A stretch of 64,000 bases of DNA. Origin: JBNGOQ01 sp050589645 (lineage in GTDB: Bacteria; Bacteroidota; Bacteroidia; Flavobacteriales; Flavobacteriaceae). Below are positions 1 to 8,081 of the stretch, one piece after another; position 1 is the stretch's first letter; every line of letters starts with the position of its first letter. A program made the position numbers and the translations under genes. The notes below the pieces were generated by a model that was given only the letters and a program-made list of their open reading frames with translations, had not been told where the DNA came from and made no database searches. The stretch lies in NCBI RefSeq assembly GCF_050589645.1, contig NZ_JBNGOQ010000004.1, positions 124,001-188,000 on the forward strand, written 5' to 3'.

Positions 1-223
1 TTCTGAAGTCGCGGGACAGGCCTCGGTTCTTATTTTTCCAGACCTGAACACGGGAAACAATACCTATAAGGCCGTGCAACGGGAGACGGGAGCCCTTGCC
101 ATAGGACCTATGTTACAGGGGCTAAATAAACCGGTAAATGATTTAAGCAGAGGATGCACCGTGGACGACGTGTTCAATACGGTGGTCGTAACCGCCATAC
201 AGGCACAAGACAACCAAAAATAA
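1..223 (+). CDS. pta: Phosphate acetyltransferase, C-terminal end (partial)
   Basis: Only the last 73 codons are in the window, read in the frame that starts at base 2 and ends at a TAA at 221-223. The peptide shows the typical PTA C-terminus: SEVAGQA, FPDLNTGN, YKAVQR, GPMLQGLNKPVNDLSRG and a final VVVTAIQAQ. The enzyme interconverts acetyl-CoA and acetyl phosphate in the cytoplasm. The acetate kinase start lies 3 bases downstream, so the two form the usual pta-ackA operon for acetate overflow and assimilation. The gene is cut by the window edge; nothing suggests that it is broken. Confidence 0.93.
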   Translation, partial: SEVAGQASVLIFPDLNTGNNTYKAVQRETGALAIGPMLQGLNKPVNDLSRGCTVDDVFNTVVVTAIQAQDNQK

Positions 224-226
224 GGT

Positions 227-1414
227 ATGAAAATCCTAGTCATCAACTCAGGGAGTTCTTCCATCAAGTTCCAGGTAATTGAGATGCCCCAAAGAGAAAC
301 ACTTTGCAAGGGGTTGGTTGAACGCTTGGGCCTGGAGAACGGGAATATGCACTACGAAAGTAAAGGCCAATCCGTGCACAGGCCAGAAAATTTTAAGGAC
401 CATGCCGCAGGATTGAAAGCGGTCATAGCACTGCTTACCCATCCGGAGATCGGGGTTTTGAAAAGCCGTGAAGAGATCGATGTTGTGGGGCATCGTGTGG
501 TGCATGGAGGGGATGCCTTTGATGCTCCTGTGAGGGTAAGCCCCAATGTCCTTAGAACCATCAAAAGGCTTGCGTCCCTGGCACCTTTGCACAACCCAGC
601 TAATGCCATTGGCATAGAAACAGCAATGGAACTGTTCCCAAAAGCGATTCAGGTCGCTGTTTTTGATACCGCTTTCCATCAAACCATTCCCCAAAAGGCC
701 TATACGTATGCCATACCCAAGGACCTAACTGAAAAGCACAATATAAGGGTCTACGGATTCCATGGAACCAGCCATAAATATGTTTCCGAACAGGCGATGG
801 CAATTCTAAATGGGACTACCTCCAGGATTATTAGTATCCATCTAGGCAATGGCTGCAGCATTACGGCAATAAAAGAAGGGAAAAGCGTGGACCATTCCCT
901 GGGATTTGGACCTTCCAACGGGCTCATCATGGGTACGCGAAGCGGGGATATCGATCAATCGGTTATTTTCTTTCTAATGGATACTTTCGGGTTTTCTTCC
1001 AAGGAGGTGGGTCAAATGCTTCAAAAACAGAGCGGTCTTATGGGACTCACGGGTTTTTCCGATTTAAGGGATATCCAAAAGGGTGCTGATGCGGGGAACA
1101 AGGATTGCCAGTTGGCCATGGCCATGACTGCTTATCGGATCAAAAAGTACATCGGTAGTTATGTAGCCGCACTCAATGGCTTGGATGCCCTGATCTTTAC
1201 GGCGGGTATAGGGGAAAACTCCCATATGTTGCGTAGCATGGTCTGCAAGGATATGGATGCTTTGGGCATTGCGATCGATCCGATCAAAAACCGTGAAAGG
1301 TCAGCGGGCATTCGGGAAATTCAGAAAGACCCCTCAGGGGTGAAAGTGCTTGTGATCCCCACCAATGAGGAATTGGAGATTGCGAAGCAGAGCCATACCC
1401 TTTTATCGATATGA
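227..1414 (+). CDS. ackA: Acetate kinase
   Basis: Makes ATP and acetate from acetyl phosphate and ADP in the cytoplasm, and works in reverse to activate acetate. The 395 residues match the family length. Visible signatures are the N-terminal VINSGSSSIKF (nucleotide/phosphate binding), GHRVVHGG with the conserved Arg/His, VFDTAFHQT with the catalytic Asp, HGTSHKYV, GTRSGDID, FTAGIGENS near residue 330 and TNEELEIA at 379-386. The ATG follows the pta stop by 3 bases, so the pair is probably cotranscribed and translationally coupled. A hairpin at 1451-1470 lies after the stop, but its U-run faces the minus strand. Confidence 0.97.
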   Translation: MKILVINSGSSSIKFQVIEMPQRETLCKGLVERLGLENGNMHYESKGQSVHRPENFKDHAAGLKAVIALLTHPEIGVLKSREEIDVVGHRVVHGGDAFDAPVRVSPNVLRTIKRLASLAPLHNPANAIGIETAMELFPKAIQVAVFDTAFHQTIPQKAYTYAIPKDLTEKHNIRVYGFHGTSHKYVSEQAMAILNGTTSRIISIHLGNGCSITAIKEGKSVDHSLGFGPSNGLIMGTRSGDIDQSVIFFLMDTFGFSSKEVGQMLQKQSGLMGLTGFSDLRDIQKGADAGNKDCQLAMAMTAYRIKKYIGSYVAALNGLDALIFTAGIGENSHMLRSMVCKDMDALGIAIDPIKNRERSAGIREIQKDPSGVKVLVIPTNEELEIAKQSHTLLSI

Positions 1415-1444
1415 AGGGTAATTCATGTAGTTTGAAATGTAAAC

Positions 1445-1470
1445 CAAAAAAGCCCTCAATTTCTTGAAGG
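1445..1470 (-). terminator. Intrinsic terminator beyond a tRNA-Ala 3' remnant
   Basis: Read on the minus strand, an 8-bp stem (GCCTTCAA/TTGAGGGC, one G-T wobble) with a GAAA loop is followed by six T. It lies just past the CCA of the tRNA-Ala 3' fragment at 1482-1500, so it was probably the original terminator of the tRNA transcript. It may act weakly for ackA from the other side. Confidence 0.6.
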
Positions 1471-1481
1471 CCCTTGTTTAC

Positions 1482-1500
1482 TTGGTGGAGAATACCGGAG
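1482..1500 (-). repeat. Duplicated tRNA-Ala 3' end with CCA (possible att remnant)
   Basis: On the minus strand this reads ACTCCGGTATTCTCCACCA. It repeats the T-arm/acceptor end of the intact tRNA-Ala at 1645-1661 over 17 identical bases and adds an encoded CCA, which the intact tRNA lacks. A terminator follows at once. The simplest reading is that this is the old 3' end of the gene, displaced by about 160 bp when an element integrated and restored the tRNA with its own copy. Confidence 0.65.
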
Positions 1501-1579
1501 TAACTGCATTGCTCCTGACCATATCCAGTCCTGCAAATACAATTGGCCGTGGCTGGTGTCACGGGCGATTAAAACACGA

Positions 1580-1640
1580 AAGCCACCCAAATAAATTCGG
1601 TGGCTTTTCTTTGTTTTAAAGCGCAATCCCAATTGCGCTT
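1580..1640. terminator. Two adjacent hairpins between tRNA-Ala and its 3' remnant
   Basis: AAGCCACC (1580-1587) pairs with GGTGGCTT (1599-1606) and is followed by a T-rich run on the plus strand; the minus strand also has a partial T-run, so it could stop transcripts in both directions. A second perfect stem, AAGCGCAAT pairing with ATTGCGCTT, spans 1619-1640, five bases from the tRNA 3' end. Both lie in the roughly 160-bp segment between the tRNA and its duplicated 3' end. Confidence 0.5.
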
Positions 1641-1644
1641 GATC

Positions 1645-1720
<76 letters not shown>

Positions 1721-1857
1721 GCTTTGAAGGCCCAAAGGAAATACTTTTTTGACAAAGTATCAAAATTCAGCCCCATTTTCTTTTAAGAAAAGAATAACGC
1801 TTTCCTCTTTTACATATGAAGGGAAGGCTTTAATTTCACCAAAAACAGTACAGGATT

Positions 1858-2568
1858 ATGGATTTAAAAAACAAAGTAGCTTACATTACCGGAGGCTCAA
1901 AAGGGATAGGATACGGGGTTGCGAAAGCGCTGCTCGAAGCAGGGATGCGGGTCGCCATAAGTGGCCGAGACCTGGAAACGGTAACACAGGCTGCCCAGGC
2001 ATTGGGCGATAGCACACGGGTGCTACCTATAGCCTCGGATGTTGCTCAACTTGCGCAGGAAGTGGCAGCGGTGAAACAAATCGTGGATACCTGGGGACAA
2101 TTGGACGTGGTGTTGGCCAATGCCGGAGTGGGTCATTTTGCTCCGGTGGACGAGCTTTCCGAGACCCAGTGGCACGAGATGATCAATGTGAACCTCAACG
2201 GGGTCTTTCATACGCTAAAGGCTTCGGTAGCGGCCTTGAAGGCATCCAAGGGCTACTATATGACCTTGGCGAGTTTGGCCGGGACCAACTTTTTTGCTTC
2301 TGGCGCCGGATACAACGCTACCAAGTTTGGTGTTGTGGGTTTTTCCCAGGCGGCTATGTTAGATCTTAGGCAGTACGATATCAAAGTGAGTACGTTGATG
2401 CCGGGTTCGGTGGCCAGCCATTTTAACCACAACGAACCTTCGGACAAGGATGCCTGGAAAATACAGCCCGAGGATATTGGCCAAGTGGTGCTGGATCTGC
2501 TAAAAATGCATCCCCGCACCTTGCCCAGTAAAGTGGAAATAAGACCCAGCCGACCGGATAAAAAATAG
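1858..2568 (+). CDS. SDR family NAD(P)-dependent oxidoreductase
   Basis: A classical short-chain dehydrogenase/reductase of 236 residues, probably cytoplasmic. Visible features are the Rossmann glycine motif TGGSKGIG (11-18), NAG (88-90), the structural Asn near 112, and the catalytic Ser139, Tyr152 and Lys156 in YNATK, followed by the PGSV segment after strand 6. The Gly-rich loop with Ser-Lys and the following Arg fit NADPH preference, which is an inference. The substrate cannot be read from the sequence. The gene stands alone on the plus strand and converges with the AddB-like gene, with only 2 bases between the stops. Confidence 0.9.
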   Translation: MDLKNKVAYITGGSKGIGYGVAKALLEAGMRVAISGRDLETVTQAAQALGDSTRVLPIASDVAQLAQEVAAVKQIVDTWGQLDVVLANAGVGHFAPVDELSETQWHEMINVNLNGVFHTLKASVAALKASKGYYMTLASLAGTNFFASGAGYNATKFGVVGFSQAAMLDLRQYDIKVSTLMPGSVASHFNHNEPSDKDAWKIQPEDIGQVVLDLLKMHPRTLPSKVEIRPSRPDKK

Positions 2569-2570
2569 GG

Positions 2571-5318
2571 CTAGACCTCTTTTTGCACAAAGGGAACTTT
2601 GGGGTCACAAATTTCCAAGATCAGTTTTTTTAGGTGGTCCTGGAACTGCTGTAAGATGTCCTTGTCAATTGTGGTGTTCTTGCTTCTGCTGCCTTTGGCC
2701 GCTTTGGTAGCAAACCGCAACAAGCCCGCGCTGAGGTTCTTGAAGGAAATGATTCCGGCCTCCAGGCTATTTACCGGATGTTTGTTGGCATATAGGAATG
2801 CATAACATAGAAGTTGAAAGGCCTTGCTCTGATCGTAATCCGTAATGATCTTCTCCCAGTCTACCACTTCTACCTGACCAGACGTGGCCTTTCCGGTCTT
2901 GTAGTCTATGATACGCAAGACCCCGTTCATCTCATCTACCCTATCGAGTTTCCCCCGGATAAAAACGGCAAAGTCAATTTCGGGAAGGGTAAACTGCATC
3001 TCTAAACTTTCTTCCAGGCCTAAAATCCGTATATGGTGTTTTTTTGCTTCCTCAATTTCCCGATCAAGGAAATTTTCCACATAGCGGACCGCCACCCGGA
3101 AGGCGATGAGGTTTTTGCCGCGACCGATATCCCCATCCGTATAAGAACTTGTAAAATGGTGCCTGACCAACTTTTCTATGCCCGGTTTCAAGTTGGTTAA
3201 GCCAGCCTCTGTGAGCGTAGTCCCCACTAAAGGGCGGTAAAGGTCTTCGAGCGTATTGTGAATAATGGTGCCGAAGGTATTGGCCGCTACAATCTCCTCT
3301 ACCTCCAGAGGATCCTCTATTTTAAGGATGTTTTGCTTATAAAAGTCAATAGGGTTCCTGATGTAGTTCGATAGGGATGTTGGGGAAAATCCTCGTCCCG
3401 CGAGCTTTTGGATCTGTGCCATTAAGTCCACGTCCTTGATAACGGTCTCCAAGCTGGGTACGATAGGGCTTATCTCCGGGGATGCGATAAGTTCGGTGAT
3501 ATCCCCAGGGCGATTCCCGTCTGTTAACAATTGGGTGATCAATCTGCTCTTTTCACCACCCTCCAGCACATCAGGTTCCGTATTGTACAGGAGATATATG
3601 TTTTTGGCTCGTTGCAATAGTCTGTAAAAATGATAGGTGTATACGGCATCCTTGTCTTTGTAGGTGGGCAGACCAAAAGCCAGCTTAACATCAAATGGAA
3701 TAAACGAGTTGTTGGACTTCCCCGAAGGAAGGATGCCCTCGTTTACCGAGGTGAGTATCACCGTTTCAAAATCGAGGTTCCTACTCTCCAGCATACCCAT
3801 GAGCTGCAAACCTTGTAAGGGCTCCCCCCTAAAATCAAGTGTTTCTGCGGATAGTAGCTCTACATAGAGACTGTGGAGCGACTTTAGGTCGTTTACAAAG
3901 GAGTGGGCAGCCACCCATTCCTTCAATTGGTTGAAAAGGGTGTAGAAACGATAGAGGTATTCCAGCTCCAGTGGTTGCCCGGTTTGCTGGAACTTGGATT
4001 TGAGCACTTCAATGATATACAGACATTTGTCCAGGAGCAGGCCTGGAGGCGGCACCCCCTCAAAGAGCAATTCTTCTAACGGAGAGGCCCCAAGGGCCAG
4101 GGAAGCTATTTTTTCCCTGTTGATATACGACCAATTCCTAAGCTTTATCGTTTCACTCAAATAGGAGGCGGTATTTTCTTTTTCCCCGGTGAGCAGCACT
4201 TGGCAATAGGGATGTGATAAAAAGGACAACATATCCCTGTAAAACCACCCCTGAGGGCTCTTATGGTCGTACAGATCAAAAAAAAGTGAAAACAAACCTG
4301 CCATAGGGGTTTTGTACAGCGGATACCCCATAGTAATATTCACCCCCTCCAAGGTTTGGGGAATAGCATTCATAAGCGGGTTCAAAAGAGTTTCATCTGC
4401 CAAAACGACCGCCGTATTTTTTAAACTGCTTGGGTTTTTTGATTTTAGGTGGTTCAGCAAGTTCCCAACGTACTTGGCTTGGGAAACCAGCTTGGGCACC
4501 CCAATGATTTGTATATTTTTTTGGGAAAGGTAGGTTTCTTTTACGCCTCTAAGTGGGTGATCTTTTAGATAGGCCCAACTGCTTTTGTGTTTTCTGATGA
4601 AGTGACCGGCATCGTGTATGGGATCGTTTATAAAGTAAGGGTCGCTGTCCCAGTAGATGGTGGCATCGGATGCGGATAGCATGTGCTGAATGATTGTGGT
4701 TTCTGCCGTGTTCAAGGCGTTGAACCCGACGAAAACGTGCCTTTTGTCCCGGGTACGACCCATATAGCCCTCCAACTGTTTGCAGGCCTGTCTGTATACA
4801 AGCCCTTGATGGCCTACTCCTTTCTGAAGCAAGGCAGTGTTGAAGGTGGTGTACAATGCTTCCAACTGATTCCAAAAGCGGAGGTAGTTCCGCATCATTT
4901 GAGTCTTTTCGGCATGTGGGCCCCAATGCTCCATCTCCCGGATGGAGGCGAGGTTCGAAAAAATGCTTTCGGCGTCTATCAGATACCGATCAATCTCATT
5001 AAAATCCTGCAACAAGGTCTGCGCCCATTTGGAGAAGTCATGGAAATTGTCGTGCTCTCCCGTTATTGTTTTTAAGTAGGACGTGTAAAGCTCAAAAAGT
5101 TGTTGGGTATGTGTGGCGTACGTAAGTCCGGACAGTTTTTCCACAAAGGCTTCAATGCTGTATATTTCCGGTGAAAACAAAGTCCGTTTAGCCGAACGGG
5201 CAATACAGTTCCTTAGAAAGATGCCAGCACGCTTGCTTGGAAGTACAAAAACAAAACGATCTAGCGAATCGGTTTGACTGCATTCTTCCTCGATGACCTC
5301 TTCCAAAAAACTTCGCAT
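2571..5318 (-). CDS. AddB-like PD-(D/E)XK nuclease (double-strand break repair subunit)
   Basis: About 915 residues. The C-terminal region carries the PD-(D/E)XK nuclease motif IIDYKTGK (Asp near 805), with LDRVDE before it and a QLLCYAFLY helix after it, as in AddB/RexB. The N-terminal half resembles an inactivated helicase (FVLPSKRAG, FVGFNALNTAE, MGMLESRNLDFE). It should pair with the AddA-like protein at 8082-11192 to resect DNA ends for recombination. AddB usually carries four Cys for an Fe-S cluster; here the first position reads RNPIDFYK and only one Cys sits near the end, so the cluster appears absent. ATG at 5318 was preferred to a TTG two codons upstream. Confidence 0.85.
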   Translation of the reverse strand: MRSFLEEVIEEECSQTDSLDRFVFVLPSKRAGIFLRNCIARSAKRTLFSPEIYSIEAFVEKLSGLTYATHTQQLFELYTSYLKTITGEHDNFHDFSKWAQTLLQDFNEIDRYLIDAESIFSNLASIREMEHWGPHAEKTQMMRNYLRFWNQLEALYTTFNTALLQKGVGHQGLVYRQACKQLEGYMGRTRDKRHVFVGFNALNTAETTIIQHMLSASDATIYWDSDPYFINDPIHDAGHFIRKHKSSWAYLKDHPLRGVKETYLSQKNIQIIGVPKLVSQAKYVGNLLNHLKSKNPSSLKNTAVVLADETLLNPLMNAIPQTLEGVNITMGYPLYKTPMAGLFSLFFDLYDHKSPQGWFYRDMLSFLSHPYCQVLLTGEKENTASYLSETIKLRNWSYINREKIASLALGASPLEELLFEGVPPPGLLLDKCLYIIEVLKSKFQQTGQPLELEYLYRFYTLFNQLKEWVAAHSFVNDLKSLHSLYVELLSAETLDFRGEPLQGLQLMGMLESRNLDFETVILTSVNEGILPSGKSNNSFIPFDVKLAFGLPTYKDKDAVYTYHFYRLLQRAKNIYLLYNTEPDVLEGGEKSRLITQLLTDGNRPGDITELIASPEISPIVPSLETVIKDVDLMAQIQKLAGRGFSPTSLSNYIRNPIDFYKQNILKIEDPLEVEEIVAANTFGTIIHNTLEDLYRPLVGTTLTEAGLTNLKPGIEKLVRHHFTSSYTDGDIGRGKNLIAFRVAVRYVENFLDREIEEAKKHHIRILGLEESLEMQFTLPEIDFAVFIRGKLDRVDEMNGVLRIIDYKTGKATSGQVEVVDWEKIITDYDQSKAFQLLCYAFLYANKHPVNSLEAGIISFKNLSAGLLRFATKAAKGSRSKNTTIDKDILQQFQDHLKKLILEICDPKVPFVQKEV

Positions 5319-5321
5319 GTC

Positions 5322-5329
5322 CAAAAATA
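5322..5329 (-). promoter_or_regulatory. -7 promoter box directly before the AddB-like gene
   Basis: TATTTTTG on the minus strand matches the Bacteroidota -7 consensus TAnnTTTG and ends 3 bases before ATG 5318. It follows the terminator of the upstream ompA-like gene, so the nuclease gene needs its own start site. A start at normal spacing would give a leaderless mRNA. The box sits in a T-rich terminator tail, so chance is possible. Confidence 0.45.
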
Positions 5330-5360
5330 AAAAAAGCCCCGCTAAGGCGGAGCTTTTTTA
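5329..5360 (-). terminator. Terminator of the OmpA-like gene
   Basis: On the minus strand a GC-rich stem (AGCTCCGCC with GGCGGGGCT-type pairing, loop TTA) is flanked by A- and T-runs and ends in seven T. It lies 26 bases after the OmpA-like stop and separates that gene from the AddB-like gene. Confidence 0.8.
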
Positions 5361-5385
5361 AAGTATTTTGGTAGGGTTTACCCGA

Positions 5386-6759
5386 TTACTTGATCAAGTT
5401 GATTTCTACCCTTCTGTTTTGCGTTCTACCAGCTCTTGTGTTGTTGGTAGCGATAGGCTTGTCCTCACCATATCCTACGGCGGTCAATCTACTTGCACCT
5501 ATTCCCTTGTCGATCAAGAAATCCCGAACTGCGTTGGCTCTGGATTCTGAAAGCGTCTGGTTCAATTTCTGGCTACCTACACTATCTGTGTGCCCTTCTA
5601 CCGTAAACTTGGAGTTAGGGTACTCGTTCAAGATTTGGATGATATCAACCATTACAGAAGTAGACTCTGCTTTGATAGAAGACCTTCCTGTATCGAACAA
5701 GATAGTTCTTGCGTAATCGTTCAATTGCTTCTGAACTTCCTCGGTTACTTCAGGACAACCGTTGTTGGCTACAGTACCGGCAACATCAGGACATTGATCA
5801 TCTTTATCCAAAACGCTGTCACCATCTTTATCTGGCCATGGGCATCCTTTGTTTTCTGCAGGACCTGCTTCGTTAGGACACTCATCATCCTTGTCAGCAA
5901 CGCCGTCACCGTCAGCATCAGGACATCCGGCCAAAGCGGCAAGACCTGCTTCGTTTGGACAAGCATCGTCCTTATCGGCAATACCATCGCCATCAGCATC
6001 AGGACAACCGTTCATTTCTTTGGAACCAGCTTGGTTAGGACAATCGTCCTTGCCATCCTCAATACCATCACCGTCTGAATCAGGACAACCGTTGAAGGCT
6101 TCCAAACCGGCAACTTCTGGACAAGCATCATCCCTGTCGTAGATACCGTCACCATCCGTGTCGGTTCCACCGAATCTGATGTTAAGTCCGGCCAAGTGCT
6201 GGAAATGTTTTACCAAGTAATCCTCGAAAGCGTGCTTGTAGGAAGACTGAATGGTAAAACCGATGTTATCGGTAAACCAGTAGTTTAGCCCAATACCTCC
6301 ATTAATAGTACCGGCACCAATTTCATCTACCCAGGTATATCCACCGCCAATTTCAACGAAAGGATCCAATTTGGTGTTTTTAAGAAAATTATATTTGACT
6401 GTTCCGTCAACTGCATAGTGGGACAAATCATCAACTCGGACATCGCCAAGGTTTTCAATTCTATTTAATGAACCTCTTACCCCAACCGAGAATCCATCCG
6501 AAAGGTAACGGGATACGGAAACGTAAGAAATAGAGGGTAGAATGTTCCAGTGGTCATTTGCGTTAAAGAATTCACTGCCGAAGCTACCCGTCTGAAATCC
6601 AAAATTGGTTAGGGCATCATCATCGCCAGTGGGGAAAACGTCAATTGCGTTCACACCAAAACCGATCTGCCAAGGGTTGTTCTCGTCTTGCGCTTGTAGG
6701 TTGTTCATACCAACAGCTACAATAAGGATGACAACCAATAATTTGCTAAGTTGTTTCAT
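5386..6759 (-). CDS. OmpA family outer-membrane protein with TSP3 repeats
   Basis: 457 residues from ATG 6759. A signal peptide (MKQLSKLLVVILIVAVG, cut near AQA/Q) is followed by a roughly 170-residue beta-barrel-like region. Then come about five thrombospondin type 3 repeats (DTDGDGIYDRDDACP and variants, residues about 200-335) with Asp-rich calcium-binding spacing. The C-terminal OmpA domain shows ILFDTGRSSI, VEGHTDSVG and NRRVEI, which bind peptidoglycan. Such proteins tie the outer membrane to the cell wall and are abundant in Flavobacteriia. The gene has a strong promoter of its own and a terminator, so it is a single-gene unit. Confidence 0.93.
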   Translation of the reverse strand: MKQLSKLLVVILIVAVGMNNLQAQDENNPWQIGFGVNAIDVFPTGDDDALTNFGFQTGSFGSEFFNANDHWNILPSISYVSVSRYLSDGFSVGVRGSLNRIENLGDVRVDDLSHYAVDGTVKYNFLKNTKLDPFVEIGGGYTWVDEIGAGTINGGIGLNYWFTDNIGFTIQSSYKHAFEDYLVKHFQHLAGLNIRFGGTDTDGDGIYDRDDACPEVAGLEAFNGCPDSDGDGIEDGKDDCPNQAGSKEMNGCPDADGDGIADKDDACPNEAGLAALAGCPDADGDGVADKDDECPNEAGPAENKGCPWPDKDGDSVLDKDDQCPDVAGTVANNGCPEVTEEVQKQLNDYARTILFDTGRSSIKAESTSVMVDIIQILNEYPNSKFTVEGHTDSVGSQKLNQTLSESRANAVRDFLIDKGIGASRLTAVGYGEDKPIATNNTRAGRTQNRRVEINLIK

Positions 6760-6793
6760 GTTCAAAATTTTAAGTTTAAGTGTTTATTAGACG

Positions 6794-6824
6794 CAAATGT
6801 AAGTTGTTAAAAATTATTAACAAA
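6794..6824 (-). promoter_or_regulatory. Promoter of the OmpA-like gene
   Basis: On the minus strand TTTG (6821-6824), a 19-base spacer, then TACATTTG (6794-6801): a full match to the Bacteroidota housekeeping promoter (-33 TTTG, -7 TAnnTTTG). Transcription should start near 6788, giving a leader of about 30 bases. Confidence 0.85.
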
Positions 6825-6872
6825 ATCAATTTCTCATTTTTTTTTGCGCATTTCATATGTAAAAAAAGGCAT

Positions 6873-8066
6873 TTAAACGACATTTAGAGCCTTTCCCACA
6901 GTTGTAAATGCTTTGATGGCCTGATCAAGATGCTCTGTTTCATGGGCGGCGGAGAGCTGTACCCGTATTCGGGCCTTTCCTTTGGGCACTACCGGGAAGA
7001 AGAAACCGATAACATAGATTCCTTTTTCCAGCAGCATATCGGCCATTTGCTGGGATAATTTTGCATCGTACAGCATTACAGGAACTATCGCAGAATCTCC
7101 GTCTATGATATCGAAACCTGCTGCCTTCATCCCTTTTTTGAAGTAACGGGTGTTCCAATCCAATTTGTCCCTTAAGGCGGTATCACGGTCCAACATTTCA
7201 AAGACCTTGATCGAGGCCCCTACGATAGCCGGGGCCAGGGAATTCGAAAACAGATAGGGCCTTGAACGCTGCCGGAGCAGTTCTATAATCTCTTTTTTCC
7301 CCGTAGTATATCCACCCATGGCACCTCCAAGGGCTTTTCCCAAGGTCCCTGTAATGATATCGATCCGGCCCAGCACACCTTTTTCCTCCAGTGTACCCCT
7401 TCCTGTTTCCCCGATAAAGCCGGTAGCATGGCACTCGTCTATCATGACCAGCGCATCGTATTGCTCGGCAAGGTCACAGATCTGGTCCAAGGGCGCCAAA
7501 AGTCCGTCCATGGAAAACACCCCATCGGTCACAATAATTTTAAACCGGGCCTTGTCCTGATCGGCCTGTTTTAGTTGGCGCTCCAAGTCTGCCATATCAC
7601 TGTTGGCGTAACGGTACCGCATCGCTTTGCACAGCCTTACCCCATCAATAATGGAGGCGTGGTTGAGGGAGTCCGATATAATGGCATCCTCCGGGCCCAG
7701 CAATGGTTCAAAAACACCTCCGTTGGCATCAAAGGCGGCGGCATATAATATGGTATCCTCCGTACCGTAGAAATCCGCGATTTTTTGCTCCAAGGTTTTA
7801 TGGATATCCTGTGTGCCACAGATAAAGCGTACGGAAGACATTCCGAAACCGTGCGAATCCAAGGTGTCCTTAGCTGCTTGTATCACCTCCGGGTGCGATG
7901 AAAGTCCCAAATAGTTATTGGCGCAAAAGTTGATTACTTCCTGTCCCGTGGAAATTTTTATTACCGCGCCCTGTGCGGAGGTAATAATACGCTCCTTTTT
8001 GAACAGGCCCGCTTCTTCTATGTCCTGTAACTCCTTTTGCAAATGCTGTTTTATCTTTCCGTACAT
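6873..8066 (-). CDS. kbl: Glycine C-acetyltransferase (2-amino-3-ketobutyrate CoA ligase)
   Basis: A PLP enzyme of the alpha-oxoamine synthase family, 397 residues, which matches E. coli Kbl closely in length. It cleaves 2-amino-3-ketobutyrate with CoA to glycine and acetyl-CoA in threonine breakdown. Visible motifs: NNYLGLSSHPEV near 50-60, FDANGG near 112, DSLNHAS, the PLP-contact DECHATG (210-216) and the Schiff-base lysine in TGTLGK (Lys244). The start is 15 bases downstream of the AddA-like stop on the same strand, so the two are probably cotranscribed, although their functions are unrelated. No threonine dehydrogenase gene is in the window. Confidence 0.95.
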   Translation of the reverse strand: MYGKIKQHLQKELQDIEEAGLFKKERIITSAQGAVIKISTGQEVINFCANNYLGLSSHPEVIQAAKDTLDSHGFGMSSVRFICGTQDIHKTLEQKIADFYGTEDTILYAAAFDANGGVFEPLLGPEDAIISDSLNHASIIDGVRLCKAMRYRYANSDMADLERQLKQADQDKARFKIIVTDGVFSMDGLLAPLDQICDLAEQYDALVMIDECHATGFIGETGRGTLEEKGVLGRIDIITGTLGKALGGAMGGYTTGKKEIIELLRQRSRPYLFSNSLAPAIVGASIKVFEMLDRDTALRDKLDWNTRYFKKGMKAAGFDIIDGDSAIVPVMLYDAKLSQQMADMLLEKGIYVIGFFFPVVPKGKARIRVQLSAAHETEHLDQAIKAFTTVGKALNVV

Positions 8067-8081
8067 AATACCCCTTGATTT

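Noticed and set aside
5849..6142. Regular repeats that could look like a CRISPR array or a minisatellite
   Set aside because: They are the calcium-binding TSP3 repeats of the OmpA-like protein; unit lengths and sequences follow the protein repeats and the coding frame is intact.
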